39,477 nt of DNA from Bacteroidales bacterium (lineage in GTDB: Bacteria; Bacteroidota; Bacteroidia; Bacteroidales; UBA7960): the NCBI GenBank assembly GCA_019429365.1, contig JAHYJD010000023.1, positions 1 to 39,477 on the forward strand, given 5' to 3'. How positions within the stretch are numbered: position 1 is the stretch's first letter; each line of letters starts with the position of its first letter. A program made the position numbers and the translations under genes. Of this stretch, positions 6,827 through 13,747 are shown one piece after another. A model generated the notes under the pieces. The model searched no databases. It had not been told where the DNA came from and saw only the letters and a list, made by a program, of their open reading frames with translations.

Positions 6827-8554
6827 ATGAACAGGATATTTGCATTAATAATCGCCCTATTTATTTCAGGCTCTGCTATGAGCCAGATAAGCGTTCCGCT
6901 TCGGTTTGACAAGTACCACACCTATGCCGAAGTAAACGAGGCCATTAAAGCCCTGAACCGGACCTACCCGAGCATCACCAAAGCTGTTTTGGTTGGTAAA
7001 ACTGAAGAGAACCGCGAGATATGGGCCCTTGAGATCAACAATCCGCAAACCGGCAATGCCCTCGACAAGCCCGGTGTTTATGCCGATGGCAATATACACG
7101 GAAATGAGATACAGGCAGCCGAAGTGGTGCTTTACCTGGCCGATTACCTCCTTAAAAATTACGGCAAGATTCCAGAAATAACCAAAACGGTCGACCGTAA
7201 CGCCTTTTACCTGATTCCGATAGTGAACCCCGATGGTCGCTACCATTTCATGGAGGGGGGCAGCAGCATGAACAATAACAGGAGCCTTCGGATCCCGCGC
7301 GACGACGACAAAGATGGACTTTTTGATGAGGATGGACCCAACGACCTGGATGGTGATGGCAATATCAGCCAGATGCGGATACGTGACCCTCATGGGATGT
7401 ACCGCACCGATCCCAACGAGCCCAGGCTCATGATCCGTGTGAAGGAAGGTGAGCAGGGCGAATGGACCCTGCTGGGAAATGAGGGTATCGATGTTGATAA
7501 GGATGGACGCCTGAATGAGGATGCCGAAGGCTATGTGGATCCCAACCGCAACTGGGGCTCCAACTGGCAACCCGATTACGTGCAGAGTGGTTCCGGAAGT
7601 TTCCCCTTTGAAGGGGTTGGCTTGAAAGCCATTGCCGAATACATGCACGAAAGATCAAATATTATTGTTGTTTACGCCTTTCATAATTACGGCGGAATGT
7701 TCCTGCGCGGACCGGGCAGTAAATTCCAGGCCCCGTATTCTCCCATGGATGTGGCCATTTACGATATCCTGGGGAAGCATGCCGAGAAAATGGTGCCGGG
7801 CTACCGCTATCTGATCTCCTGGCAGGACCTGTATACCACTTTTGGCGATTTTACCGACTTCACCCACAACACATTCGGGGCTTACAGTTTTGTGGGCGAG
7901 CTGTATATGACTTCGCAAGAGACCTACTCAAAGGAAGTTCAGCAAGTGGAGGAGGGCTTTTCCTGGCAGGGTCCGGCAAACAACGAAAGGGAAATAGAGC
8001 GGCTGAAGTTTAACGACCAACTGGCCCACGGCACCCTTTTTAAGGACTGGACACCTTTTAACCATCCCGACTATGGTGAAATTGAGATCGGGGGCTGGAT
8101 CAAGTACAGTACCCGAATGCCTCATCCTTTCATGCTGCAGGAGATGGCACACCGAAATGCTGCGGCTGTGATCTATGCCGCCACACAGACCCCCGAAATT
8201 GAACTGGAGCTTATCAGGGTGAGAAGGCTTGAAGGAAGACTTTACGAGGTGGATGTGAGGGTTAAAAACAGCAACGTCATTCCCTCCATGAGCTATCATG
8301 CCGTGCAGCGCAAGCTTTATCCAATGGATATTCTGAAGGTAAGCGGTGCCAGCGTGGTTGCCGGTGGCCAAATTACCGACCGCCACAACAACAAGGTAAA
8401 TTACAAGATTCATCGGCCTGAAGTGCAATTCCTCCAGGTACCAGGAAATGGCATTGCTGAGTTCCGCTTTCTGGTGGAAGGCTCCGGAAACATTGACCTT
8501 ACCTACGAATCGGTAAAAGCCGGTAAAAAAAGGCTGAAGGTAAGTTTGAGGTAG
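6827..8554 (+). CDS. Secreted M14 family zinc carboxypeptidase
   Basis: The 575-aa protein has a signal peptide (MNRIFALIIALFISGSAMSQ) and a complete M14 active site: HGNE with zinc ligands His91 and Glu94, NPDGR, DPNRNW with the substrate-binding Arg241, the third zinc ligand in AFHNYGG (His286) and the catalytic Glu358 in FVGELYM. Acidic EF-hand-like loops (DDDKDGLFDEDGPND and DVDKDGRLNED) suggest calcium binding. M14 enzymes remove C-terminal residues from peptides; this one would act in the periplasm or outside. A beta-rich C-terminal domain follows from about residue 450. A GTG at 6818 is a possible start three codons earlier; I prefer the ATG. It forms a tandem pair with the inactive paralog at 4802-6805. 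Confidence 0.9.
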   Translation: MNRIFALIIALFISGSAMSQISVPLRFDKYHTYAEVNEAIKALNRTYPSITKAVLVGKTEENREIWALEINNPQTGNALDKPGVYADGNIHGNEIQAAEVVLYLADYLLKNYGKIPEITKTVDRNAFYLIPIVNPDGRYHFMEGGSSMNNNRSLRIPRDDDKDGLFDEDGPNDLDGDGNISQMRIRDPHGMYRTDPNEPRLMIRVKEGEQGEWTLLGNEGIDVDKDGRLNEDAEGYVDPNRNWGSNWQPDYVQSGSGSFPFEGVGLKAIAEYMHERSNIIVVYAFHNYGGMFLRGPGSKFQAPYSPMDVAIYDILGKHAEKMVPGYRYLISWQDLYTTFGDFTDFTHNTFGAYSFVGELYMTSQETYSKEVQQVEEGFSWQGPANNEREIERLKFNDQLAHGTLFKDWTPFNHPDYGEIEIGGWIKYSTRMPHPFMLQEMAHRNAAAVIYAATQTPEIELELIRVRRLEGRLYEVDVRVKNSNVIPSMSYHAVQRKLYPMDILKVSGASVVAGGQITDRHNNKVNYKIHRPEVQFLQVPGNGIAEFRFLVEGSGNIDLTYESVKAGKKRLKVSLR

Positions 8555-8570
8555 GCAACTGACTATTCAC

Positions 8571-8701
8571 CACAACGGTTTGCGTATAAACGCAGGAGCG
8601 GTTCTATTTACTTACCTTTCAATTTAGTACTTCACTTTATTAAAAGACCAAGCTTTTAAATTTAGCATCGAACCCGCTCTTGCGTTTATACGATGTTATG
8701 C
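8571..8701. repeat. Large imperfect palindrome (attC-like architecture), left flank of esterase cassette
   Basis: The arms 8583-8604 and 8670-8692 are complementary over about 22 bp with one mismatch and one bulged G. They surround 65 nt that contain a second perfect hairpin (TTAAAAG, 6 nt, CTTTTAA). Outside the arms lie CACAAC (8571-8576) and GTTATG (8695-8700), which are nearly complementary to each other. This outer-core / stem / variable-middle / stem / outer-core plan, with a bulged base, resembles integron attC sites of about 130 nt. The core does not fit the strict RYYYAAC/GTTRRRY consensus, so it may instead be a Bacteroidota intergenic palindromic repeat. Confidence 0.6.
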
Positions 8702-8708
8702 GGACGGC
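8695..8708 (+). repeat. Left inverted end of the esterase segment
   Basis: GTTATGCGG here is repeated in inverted orientation as CCGCATAAC at 10060-10068; the similarity continues imperfectly (GTTATGCGGACGGC against GTTATGCGGCAGC). The two copies face each other around the esterase gene. Confidence 0.6.
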
Positions 8709-8744
8709 TTTATTTCTATTTCACTTTTTAAATTGATTTTGATT

Positions 8745-8767
8745 GAATCTACTGAGTGAGTAGATTC
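8745..8767 (-). terminator. Perfect 9-bp hairpin after the esterase stop
   Basis: GAATCTACT (8745-8753) and AGTAGATTC (8759-8767) pair perfectly around a 5-nt loop, 5 nt downstream of the esterase stop on the minus strand. No U-tract follows, so it may be a 3'-end stabilising hairpin and not an intrinsic terminator. Confidence 0.4.
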
Positions 8768-8772
8768 TATGT

Positions 8773-10014
8773 TTATTCTTTATCATTCTCAAGCTCTGTC
8801 AATTTTCTTCTCGACCCTTCATTTTCTTGAATAGATAAGGCTTTTTTATACTGAAGTATCGCATTTTCAGAATCTTTTACAGCCACATAATAATCACCAT
8901 AAGAGTCATAGACATTATAACTTTCGGGATAATTGTCTACATTTAACTTAAACAGACGCTCTGCTGTTTTGTATATTTTCCTTCCCAAAAAATCATAACC
9001 CATGAAATTGATTTCTATTTCATCGGGTTTGATTTGGTAGCCCATTTTTTGAGAAACTTTGGCAAAATGGTTTTGGTATTTATCAGCTATAACACCAGTA
9101 GAATCTGTGAAATCTTTCATGGTTAATTTTAATGGGTAAAAATCGAAGAAAAAGCGCAAAGCATCGTATACAGTAATGAGCGGCACAGAGCCGTGCGTGT
9201 CATTGGCGTAGTATTTGCCACGGTACTTTAAGCCATTTTGTTTGTTTTTTTCAAAAGCGGCTTGCAATGTTAAAATGGAACGAATATGTTCTGTAGCTTT
9301 TGCAGTATCTTTTTGTACCTTTTTAAAATCTATTCCTTCCTCCAATGTGTTGGCAATGCCCAGATACAAGGATTTCTCTTCAAATTTCCTTTCCGCCAGT
9401 GCTTTTTCGGTTTGTTTCAGAAGCGTTTGATTATCCCACCACATGCTTGGGTCAATGCAGATATAAGCATTGAACAAATGGGTGTGGTGGGTAAAAGTTT
9501 GCATCACCGCTAAGCCTCCGAAAGAATGCCCAATAAGCATTTTATAAGGTGCTGTTGGGTAATTTGCTTCGATATGCGGCATCAATTCTTTTTCCAAAAA
9601 AGCAATGAAGTTTTCGCCACCGCCCGATGATTTTAAAGCAGTGCTATCCATTAAAGGTAGATAAGCATCAATATGAGTAGGTGTGAGGTCTCTAGTTCGG
9701 TCGGTGTTAGGAATGCCTACCACAATCATTTTGGGACACATCATATTGCCATTGATGGTGCTCAATTGCTGAATCATGCCTACTAGGGATGAAAAATGCC
9801 CATCCCCGTCCAATACATACACCACAGGATAACGCTCTTTGCTGTTTGCGGCTTCATCAGGCACATGTACCCAGATTTTTCTTTGTTCGCCCAATATTTT
9901 GGATTGAACGCTGTCGGTCTTGCCGATGACAATATTATCTTTATCTACTTTTCCTTGGGAAAAAGCATGATTGGTTAAAAGGCAAAAAACGAGAAAGAAG
10001 ATTGTATTTTTCAT
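8773..10014 (-). CDS. Secreted esterase-D-type alpha/beta hydrolase with C-terminal TPR-like region
   Basis: This 413-aa protein has a signal peptide (residues 1-20, ending HAFSQ) and the putative-esterase fold seen in enterochelin/ferri-siderophore esterases: YPVVYVLDGD near 62-71, nucleophile Ser164 in IGHSFGG, IDPSMWWD, and catalytic His274 in DTHGSVP. Residues about 345-405 form one or two TPR-like helical repeats (NYPESYNVYDSYGDYY, ENAILQYKKALSI). It probably hydrolyses an ester outside the cytoplasm; the substrate is unknown and no siderophore genes are nearby. The ATG at 10014 is chosen because it begins the signal peptide. The gene is visibly AT-rich (19 G+C of 60 at 9001-9060, against 35 of 60 at 12001-12060 by hand count) and is bracketed by palindromes, so it is likely acquired. 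Confidence 0.88.
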   Translation of the reverse strand: MKNTIFFLVFCLLTNHAFSQGKVDKDNIVIGKTDSVQSKILGEQRKIWVHVPDEAANSKERYPVVYVLDGDGHFSSLVGMIQQLSTINGNMMCPKMIVVGIPNTDRTRDLTPTHIDAYLPLMDSTALKSSGGGENFIAFLEKELMPHIEANYPTAPYKMLIGHSFGGLAVMQTFTHHTHLFNAYICIDPSMWWDNQTLLKQTEKALAERKFEEKSLYLGIANTLEEGIDFKKVQKDTAKATEHIRSILTLQAAFEKNKQNGLKYRGKYYANDTHGSVPLITVYDALRFFFDFYPLKLTMKDFTDSTGVIADKYQNHFAKVSQKMGYQIKPDEIEINFMGYDFLGRKIYKTAERLFKLNVDNYPESYNVYDSYGDYYVAVKDSENAILQYKKALSIQENEGSRRKLTELENDKE

Positions 10015-10055
10015 TTTACAATAGTTTTTGATTTTAAGGTGTCTTCTTTTTTTAT

Positions 10056-10068
10056 GCTGCCGCATAAC
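10056..10068 (-). repeat. Right inverted end of the esterase segment
   Basis: CCGCATAAC at 10060-10068 is the inverted copy of GTTATGCGG at 8695-8703. It marks the upstream end of the esterase segment, about 45 nt before the ATG. Confidence 0.6.
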
Positions 10069-10141
10069 TCGGTTATACCCTTACCCAAAGGTTGGGTTAT
10101 ACACCCAAAACTGGGAGGAAAACCCAACCCTAAAGTTGTTT
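10062..10141. repeat. Second palindromic element, right flank of esterase cassette
   Basis: GGTTGGGTT (10090-10098) and AACCCAACC (10121-10129) form a perfect 9-bp stem, with a nested CCC/GGG pairing in the 22-nt loop. Outside lie CATAAC (10063-10068) and GTTGTT (10136-10141). The geometry resembles the left palindrome but the stem sequence is different, as expected for attC-like sites, which conserve structure and outer cores more than the stem. Confidence 0.5.
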
Positions 10142-10247
10142 ATCTGCACAAATCTAAAAAATATTTTTATCCTTTCTGTTTCAAGTGTTTAAAAATACTC
10201 TTGGTTTTGTTTTGTTCCGGCCAGAAGGGTTGTTCTCTTTGCTGCAA

Positions 10248-10280
10248 TTGAACTTCAAGCCCGTTTTTTCCCTACCTTCG
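10248..10280 (+). promoter_or_regulatory. Candidate promoter of trmD
   Basis: TTG (10248-10250) is followed after 22 nt by TACCTTCG (10273-10280), a variant of TAnnTTTG that is frequent in this phylum. The transcript would start near 10287, about 23 nt before the ATG. Confidence 0.45.
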
Positions 10281-10309
10281 CAATCTGAAACCCTGCTTTA
10301 GAAAGTACC

Positions 10310-10993
10310 ATGCGCATTGACATTCTGACCATTTTTCCTGAGATGTTCCAGGGGCCTTTTTCGCACTCCATCATAAAGAGGGCGGTTGAGAAAGGCCTGG
10401 CCGAGATCCACCTGCACGATATTCGCGATTACTCTGTTAGCAAGCATAAAAATGTGGACGATTACCCCTTTGGGGGCGGGGCTGGAATGGTGATGATGAT
10501 AGAACCCATCGACCGCTGCATTTCGAAGCTAAAAAGCGAACGCCTCTACGATGAGGTGATCTATCTCAGCCCCGATGGGGAAAAGCTTACCCAGCCAATA
10601 GCCAACAACTTGTCGACCATGGGCAACCTGGTATTGCTTTGCGGACACTATAAGGGCGTAGACGAACGGGTGCGCGATCATTTCATTACGCGCGAGATTT
10701 CGGTGGGCGACTATGTGCTTTCGGGGGGCGAGCTGGCTGCGGCCATCGTGGCCGATGCGGTGATTCGCTTGTTGCCCGGCGTATTGGGCGATGAAACATC
10801 GGCGCTGTCCGACAGTTTCCAGGACGGGCTGCTCTCGCCGCCGGTATATACCCGCCCGGCCGAATACAAGGGCTGGAAAGTGCCCGATGTGCTGCTCTCA
10901 GGCCACGACAGAAAAATCCATGAATGGCGGCACGAACAGGCCATCAATCGCACCAGGGAGAGAAGACCGGATCTTTTGAATGATGATTTATGA
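10310..10993 (+). CDS. trmD: tRNA (guanine-37-N1)-methyltransferase
   Basis: The 227-aa product is a full-length TrmD. The SPOUT trefoil-knot motifs are intact: [12 protein letters not shown] at the N-terminus, [31 protein letters not shown], and [15 protein letters not shown], followed by the SDSFQDG segment with the catalytic Asp and the C-terminal helical domain ending [19 protein letters not shown]. The dimeric cytoplasmic enzyme transfers a methyl group from SAM to N1 of G37 in tRNAs reading CNN codons and prevents +1 frameshifting. In many bacteria trmD is followed directly by rplS; here rplS also follows, but after a 398-nt repeat-bearing gap and with its own promoter. Confidence 0.98.
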   Translation: MRIDILTIFPEMFQGPFSHSIIKRAVEKGLAEIHLHDIRDYSVSKHKNVDDYPFGGGAGMVMMIEPIDRCISKLKSERLYDEVIYLSPDGEKLTQPIANNLSTMGNLVLLCGHYKGVDERVRDHFITREISVGDYVLSGGELAAAIVADAVIRLLPGVLGDETSALSDSFQDGLLSPPVYTRPAEYKGWKVPDVLLSGHDRKIHEWRHEQAINRTRERRPDLLNDDL

Positions 10994-11004
10994 TTGATGA
11001 TTAA
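10985..11004. repeat. 20-bp repeat, copy 1 (second copy at 39059)
   Basis: GATTTATGATTGATGATTAA occurs here, right after the trmD stop region, and again exactly at 39059-39078 near bcp. Both copies lie at gene ends among further ATGATT/AATCAT-type degenerate repeats. Confidence 0.7.
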
Positions 11005-11391
11005 GGATTTTTGACCTTGGTGCTTGAAAAGAGGTAGTTGAAGATTATTGATTTAAGAACAAGGATTACCTTCGGTGAGCTCTCCGCTGGCTAGCGGATC
11101 GGTTAACGAATGCAGATTTAAGAATTTCAAGAAATAACTGAGTACGAACTCCCCCTTTGGAGGGGGCTGGGGGAGGTCTCTGATTTCAGATCAACGATTA
11201 ACGATTAACGATTGAAGATTTTTGATTTCAGGTAGTTATGAAGAGGTGAAGGGAAGGCTTAATCAATGATTTTCAGAATTTACGAATGGATTTCAAAATA
11301 ATTCTGCAGACCATTTTTTTAATTCAAAATATTTCTCTAAATTTGCACTCCTTTTACGAACACAAGAAAAAATCTTAAATATACCGTACCG
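10994..11391. other. trmD-rplS intergenic region with short repeats and hairpins
   Basis: No convincing gene is visible in these 398 bases. They hold degenerate GATT-rich repeats; the hairpin TCCGCT/AGCGGA (11083-11098); a purine/pyrimidine block at 11149-11175 in which CTCCCCC (11149-11155) can pair either with GGGGG at 11162-11166 or with GGGGGAG at 11169-11175; three tandem 7-mers ACGATTA, ACGATTA, ACGATTG (11194-11214); and the rplS promoter near the end. The region looks like accumulated non-coding repeat debris; similar CTCCCCCTTT/GGGGG-type elements recur between genes in this phylum. Confidence 0.6.
11338..11345 (+). promoter_or_regulatory. -7 box of rplS
   Basis: TAAATTTG matches TAnnTTTG, preceded at roughly the right distance by a T-run (11314-11320) instead of a clean TTTG. 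The transcript would start near 11352 with a leader of about 40 nt, a likely site for ribosomal-protein control. Confidence 0.5.
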
Positions 11392-11748
11392 ATGAACAAG
11401 ATGGAATTGATCAACTTTGTGCAGGACACCCTGATTGAGCAGAAAGAACACCCTGCATTCAAAGCCGGTGACAACGTAACCGTTCATTATAAAATCAAGG
11501 AAGGTAACAAAGAGCGTATTCAGCCTTATCAGGGTGTGGTAATTCAGCGCAGGGGCGCCGGTGCTTCGGAAACCTTCACCGTAAGGAAAATTTCAGGCAA
11601 CACTGGCGTGGAGAGGATCTTCCCCATCAACTCGCCCTCTATTGAAAAAATTGAACTCAACCGCCGTGGTGTGGTTCGCCGCGCCCGTATCTTTTACCTC
11701 CGCGCACTCCGTGGTAAAAAAGCACGTATCAAGGAAAAAAGGATGTAA
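11392..11748 (+). CDS. rplS: 50S ribosomal protein L19
   Basis: The 118-aa product matches bL19 throughout: an N-terminal helix followed by [55 protein letters not shown] and the basic C-terminal [26 protein letters not shown]. bL19 lies at the 30S-50S interface. The ATG at 11392 is used; a second ATG three codons later (11401) is possible. The gene has its own promoter and a strong terminator 28 nt downstream, so it forms a single-gene transcription unit. Confidence 0.98.
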   Translation: MNKMELINFVQDTLIEQKEHPAFKAGDNVTVHYKIKEGNKERIQPYQGVVIQRRGAGASETFTVRKISGNTGVERIFPINSPSIEKIELNRRGVVRRARIFYLRALRGKKARIKEKRM

Positions 11749-11776
11749 TTGCTCTTATATCCTCACTATATATTTC

Positions 11777-11802
11777 AGCCCTCTCGCGAGGGCTTTTTTT
11801 TT
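11777..11802 (+). terminator. Intrinsic terminator of rplS
   Basis: AGCCCTC (11777-11783), loop TCGC, GAGGGCT (11788-11794), followed by an uninterrupted T-run to 11802. This is a classic rho-independent terminator. Confidence 0.93.
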
Positions 11803-11818
11803 ATTTGCCTGCAATGAT

Positions 11819-11826
11819 TAATTTCG
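11819..11826 (+). promoter_or_regulatory. -7 box upstream of ftcD
   Basis: TAATTTCG resembles the TAnnTTYG -7 element and lies 46 nt before the ATG at 11872, just beyond the rplS terminator. The -33 element would fall in the terminator T-run and is not distinctive. Confidence 0.35.
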
Positions 11827-11871
11827 CAAAACCATTTGCCAAGAACCATAAAAAATAAAAACCTATCCGTA

Positions 11872-13560
11872 ATGAATAAACTTATCGAATGCGTTCCCAA
11901 CTTCAGTGAGGGGAGGGACATGGGTATCATAAATCGTATCACCCAGGAGATTGAAGCTGTTGATGGTGTTAAACTGCTTGATGTGGACCCGGGCAAGGCT
12001 ACCAACCGCACGGTGGTAACCTTTGTGGGCACCCCCGACGAGGTGATCGAAGCAGCTTTTCGTGCCGTTAAAAAAGCCGCCGAGCTGATCGATATGAGCA
12101 AGCACAAGGGCGAGCACCCGCGCATGGGCGCCACCGATGTCTGTCCTTTGGTGCCGGTGGCCAACATCAGCATGGAAGAGGTGGTTGAATACGCCCGCAA
12201 GCTGGCCGAACGCATTGGAAAAGAATTGAATATACCGGTATACTGTTATGAAAATGCAGCCCTTGAACCCAAGCGCCGCAACCTGGCCAATTGCCGCAGT
12301 GGCGAGTACGAAGGCCTGCCCAAAAAGCTGGCCAATCCAGAGTGGAAGCCCGACTTCGGCCCGGCCGAATTTAACGCCCGCGCTGGTGCTACGGCAGTAG
12401 GTGCGCGCGACTTCCTGGTGGCATACAACATCAACCTGAACACCACATCCACCCGCCGTGCCAATGCCATTGCCTTCGATGTGCGCGAGAAAGGCCGCGT
12501 GAAAAGGGAAGGCAATCCCATTACAGGCAAAATTGTAAAGGACGAAAAAGGCGACCCGGTGAGCATTCCCGGTACCCTCAAGGCCGTAAAGGCCATTGGC
12601 TGGTTTATTGAGGAATATGGTGTGGCCCAGATATCCATGAACCTGACCAACATCAGCATTACCCCGGTGCATGTGGCCTTCGATGAGGTCTGCAGCAAAG
12701 CCGCAGAGCGTGGCATTCGCGTTACGGGTTCAGAGCTGGTAGGTCTTGTTCCCAAAAAAGCCCTGATCGATGCCGGCAAGTACTTCCTGGCCAAACAAGA
12801 GCGTAGTTTGGGCGTTTCCGAGGCTGAGATCATTAAGATTGCTGTAAAATCGCTGGGCTTGGATGAGCTGAAACCATTCAATCCCAAGGAAAAGATCATT
12901 GAATACCTGATAGAGGAATCGGCCGGTAAAAAACTGGTGGATATGGACCTGCAGGCCTTTGCCGATGAAACCGCAAGTGAGTCGGTTGCTCCGGGTGGCG
13001 GATCGGTTTCAGCTTATGTGGGCGCATTGGGCGTTTCGCTGGGCACCATGGTGGCCAACCTGTCGTCGCACAAGCGGGGCTGGGACGAGCGCTGGGAAGA
13101 GTTCAGCAAGTGGGCCGAAAAAGGCCAGGCCATCAAGGATGAGCTCATCTTCCTGGTAGATGAGGACACCCGTGCCTTTAACCGCATCATGGATGCCTTT
13201 GGCCTGCCCAAGGGCACCGAAGAAGAGAAAAAGGCAAGAAAAGAGGCCATTCAGGCGGCTACAAAATACGCCATTGAAGTGCCTTTCAGGGTTATGGAAA
13301 CCGCCTTCAAAGCCATGGACGTAATTGAAGCCATGGTTGAAAAAGGCAATCCCACTTCAGTGACCGATGCCGGCGTTGGCGCCCTCTGCGCGCGCACGGC
13401 CGTGATAGGCGCTTACCTCAACGTGAAGGTGAATACCATGGACCTGGAAGACAAGGCATTTGTGAAAGATGTCCTGGAAAAAGCAGAAGAAATACAACTT
13501 GCCGCCCGCAAAAAAGAAGATGAGATCGTGAAACTGGTAGAGGAGAGGCTGAAAAGGTAA
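11872..13560 (+). CDS. ftcD: Glutamate formiminotransferase / formiminotetrahydrofolate cyclodeaminase (bifunctional)
   Basis: The 562-aa product carries both domains of the bifunctional enzyme. The N-terminal formiminotransferase (about 1-180) has LIECVPNFSEGRD and SKHKGEHPRMGATDVCPLVP, in which His82 aligns with the catalytic His of the mammalian enzyme. The C-terminal transferase subdomain runs to about 300 (NLTNISITPVHVAF), and the helical cyclodeaminase lies at about 360-555 (SVAPGGGSVSAYVGALG, NPTSVTDAGVGA). It moves the formimino group from formiminoglutamate to tetrahydrofolate and then forms 5,10-methenyl-THF with release of ammonia, the last steps of histidine degradation. No other hut gene is in the window. 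The ATG at 11872 is chosen over an upstream TTG because LIECVPNF is the family start. Confidence 0.96.
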   Translation: MNKLIECVPNFSEGRDMGIINRITQEIEAVDGVKLLDVDPGKATNRTVVTFVGTPDEVIEAAFRAVKKAAELIDMSKHKGEHPRMGATDVCPLVPVANISMEEVVEYARKLAERIGKELNIPVYCYENAALEPKRRNLANCRSGEYEGLPKKLANPEWKPDFGPAEFNARAGATAVGARDFLVAYNINLNTTSTRRANAIAFDVREKGRVKREGNPITGKIVKDEKGDPVSIPGTLKAVKAIGWFIEEYGVAQISMNLTNISITPVHVAFDEVCSKAAERGIRVTGSELVGLVPKKALIDAGKYFLAKQERSLGVSEAEIIKIAVKSLGLDELKPFNPKEKIIEYLIEESAGKKLVDMDLQAFADETASESVAPGGGSVSAYVGALGVSLGTMVANLSSHKRGWDERWEEFSKWAEKGQAIKDELIFLVDEDTRAFNRIMDAFGLPKGTEEEKKARKEAIQAATKYAIEVPFRVMETAFKAMDVIEAMVEKGNPTSVTDAGVGALCARTAVIGAYLNVKVNTMDLEDKAFVKDVLEKAEEIQLAARKKEDEIVKLVEERLKR

Positions 13561-13563
13561 GGG

Positions 13564-13634
13564 TTGTCTGCTTCGCATTGTTTAAAGTGTTGTCTGCTTC
13601 GCGTTTTCTTTGTTGTCATTGTTATCTGCTTCGC
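13564..13634. repeat. Three copies of a TTGTCTGCTTCGC motif
   Basis: TTGTCTGCTTCGC occurs at 13564-13576 and 13590-13602, and as TTATCTGCTTCGC at 13622-13634, immediately after ftcD. Between the second and third copies is TTGTCATTGTTATC (13613-13626), complementary with one mismatch to 13704-13717 in the next repeat. Confidence 0.75.
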
Positions 13635-13667
13635 GGTTTCCTTTTTATCCTTATTTCATTTAACATT

Positions 13668-13747
13668 GACAACCACGACAACCATGACAACTATGACAAC
13701 TATGATAACCATGACAACAGTTTTAACTTGACAACCATGACAACCCT
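13668..13747. repeat. 9-bp tandem repeat (GACAACYAY) at the start of the D-serine dehydratase-like gene
   Basis: Five contiguous 9-nt units of the form GACAACCAT/GACAACTAT run from 13668 to 13712, with a partial sixth to 13718; two further units follow an 11-nt break (13730-13747). The last pair contains the true start codon. In the frame of the downstream gene they would read Asp-Asn-His/Tyr; in another frame they give a run of Met-Thr-Thr codons. Confidence 0.85.

Noticed and set aside
6866-7648. 260-codon minus-strand frame opposite the active M14 peptidase
   Set aside because: It lies inside a gene with intact catalytic motifs and shows no domain of its own; a shadow frame.
8555-10310. 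Insertion sequence or transposon carrying the esterase
   Set aside because: No transposase or target-site duplication is visible; the inverted ends are only 9 perfect bases. A cassette-like unit fits better than an IS.
13668-13747. Short tandem repeat considered as a CRISPR array
   Set aside because: The units are 9 nt and contiguous, with no unique spacers, no leader and no cas genes; it is a microsatellite-like repeat.
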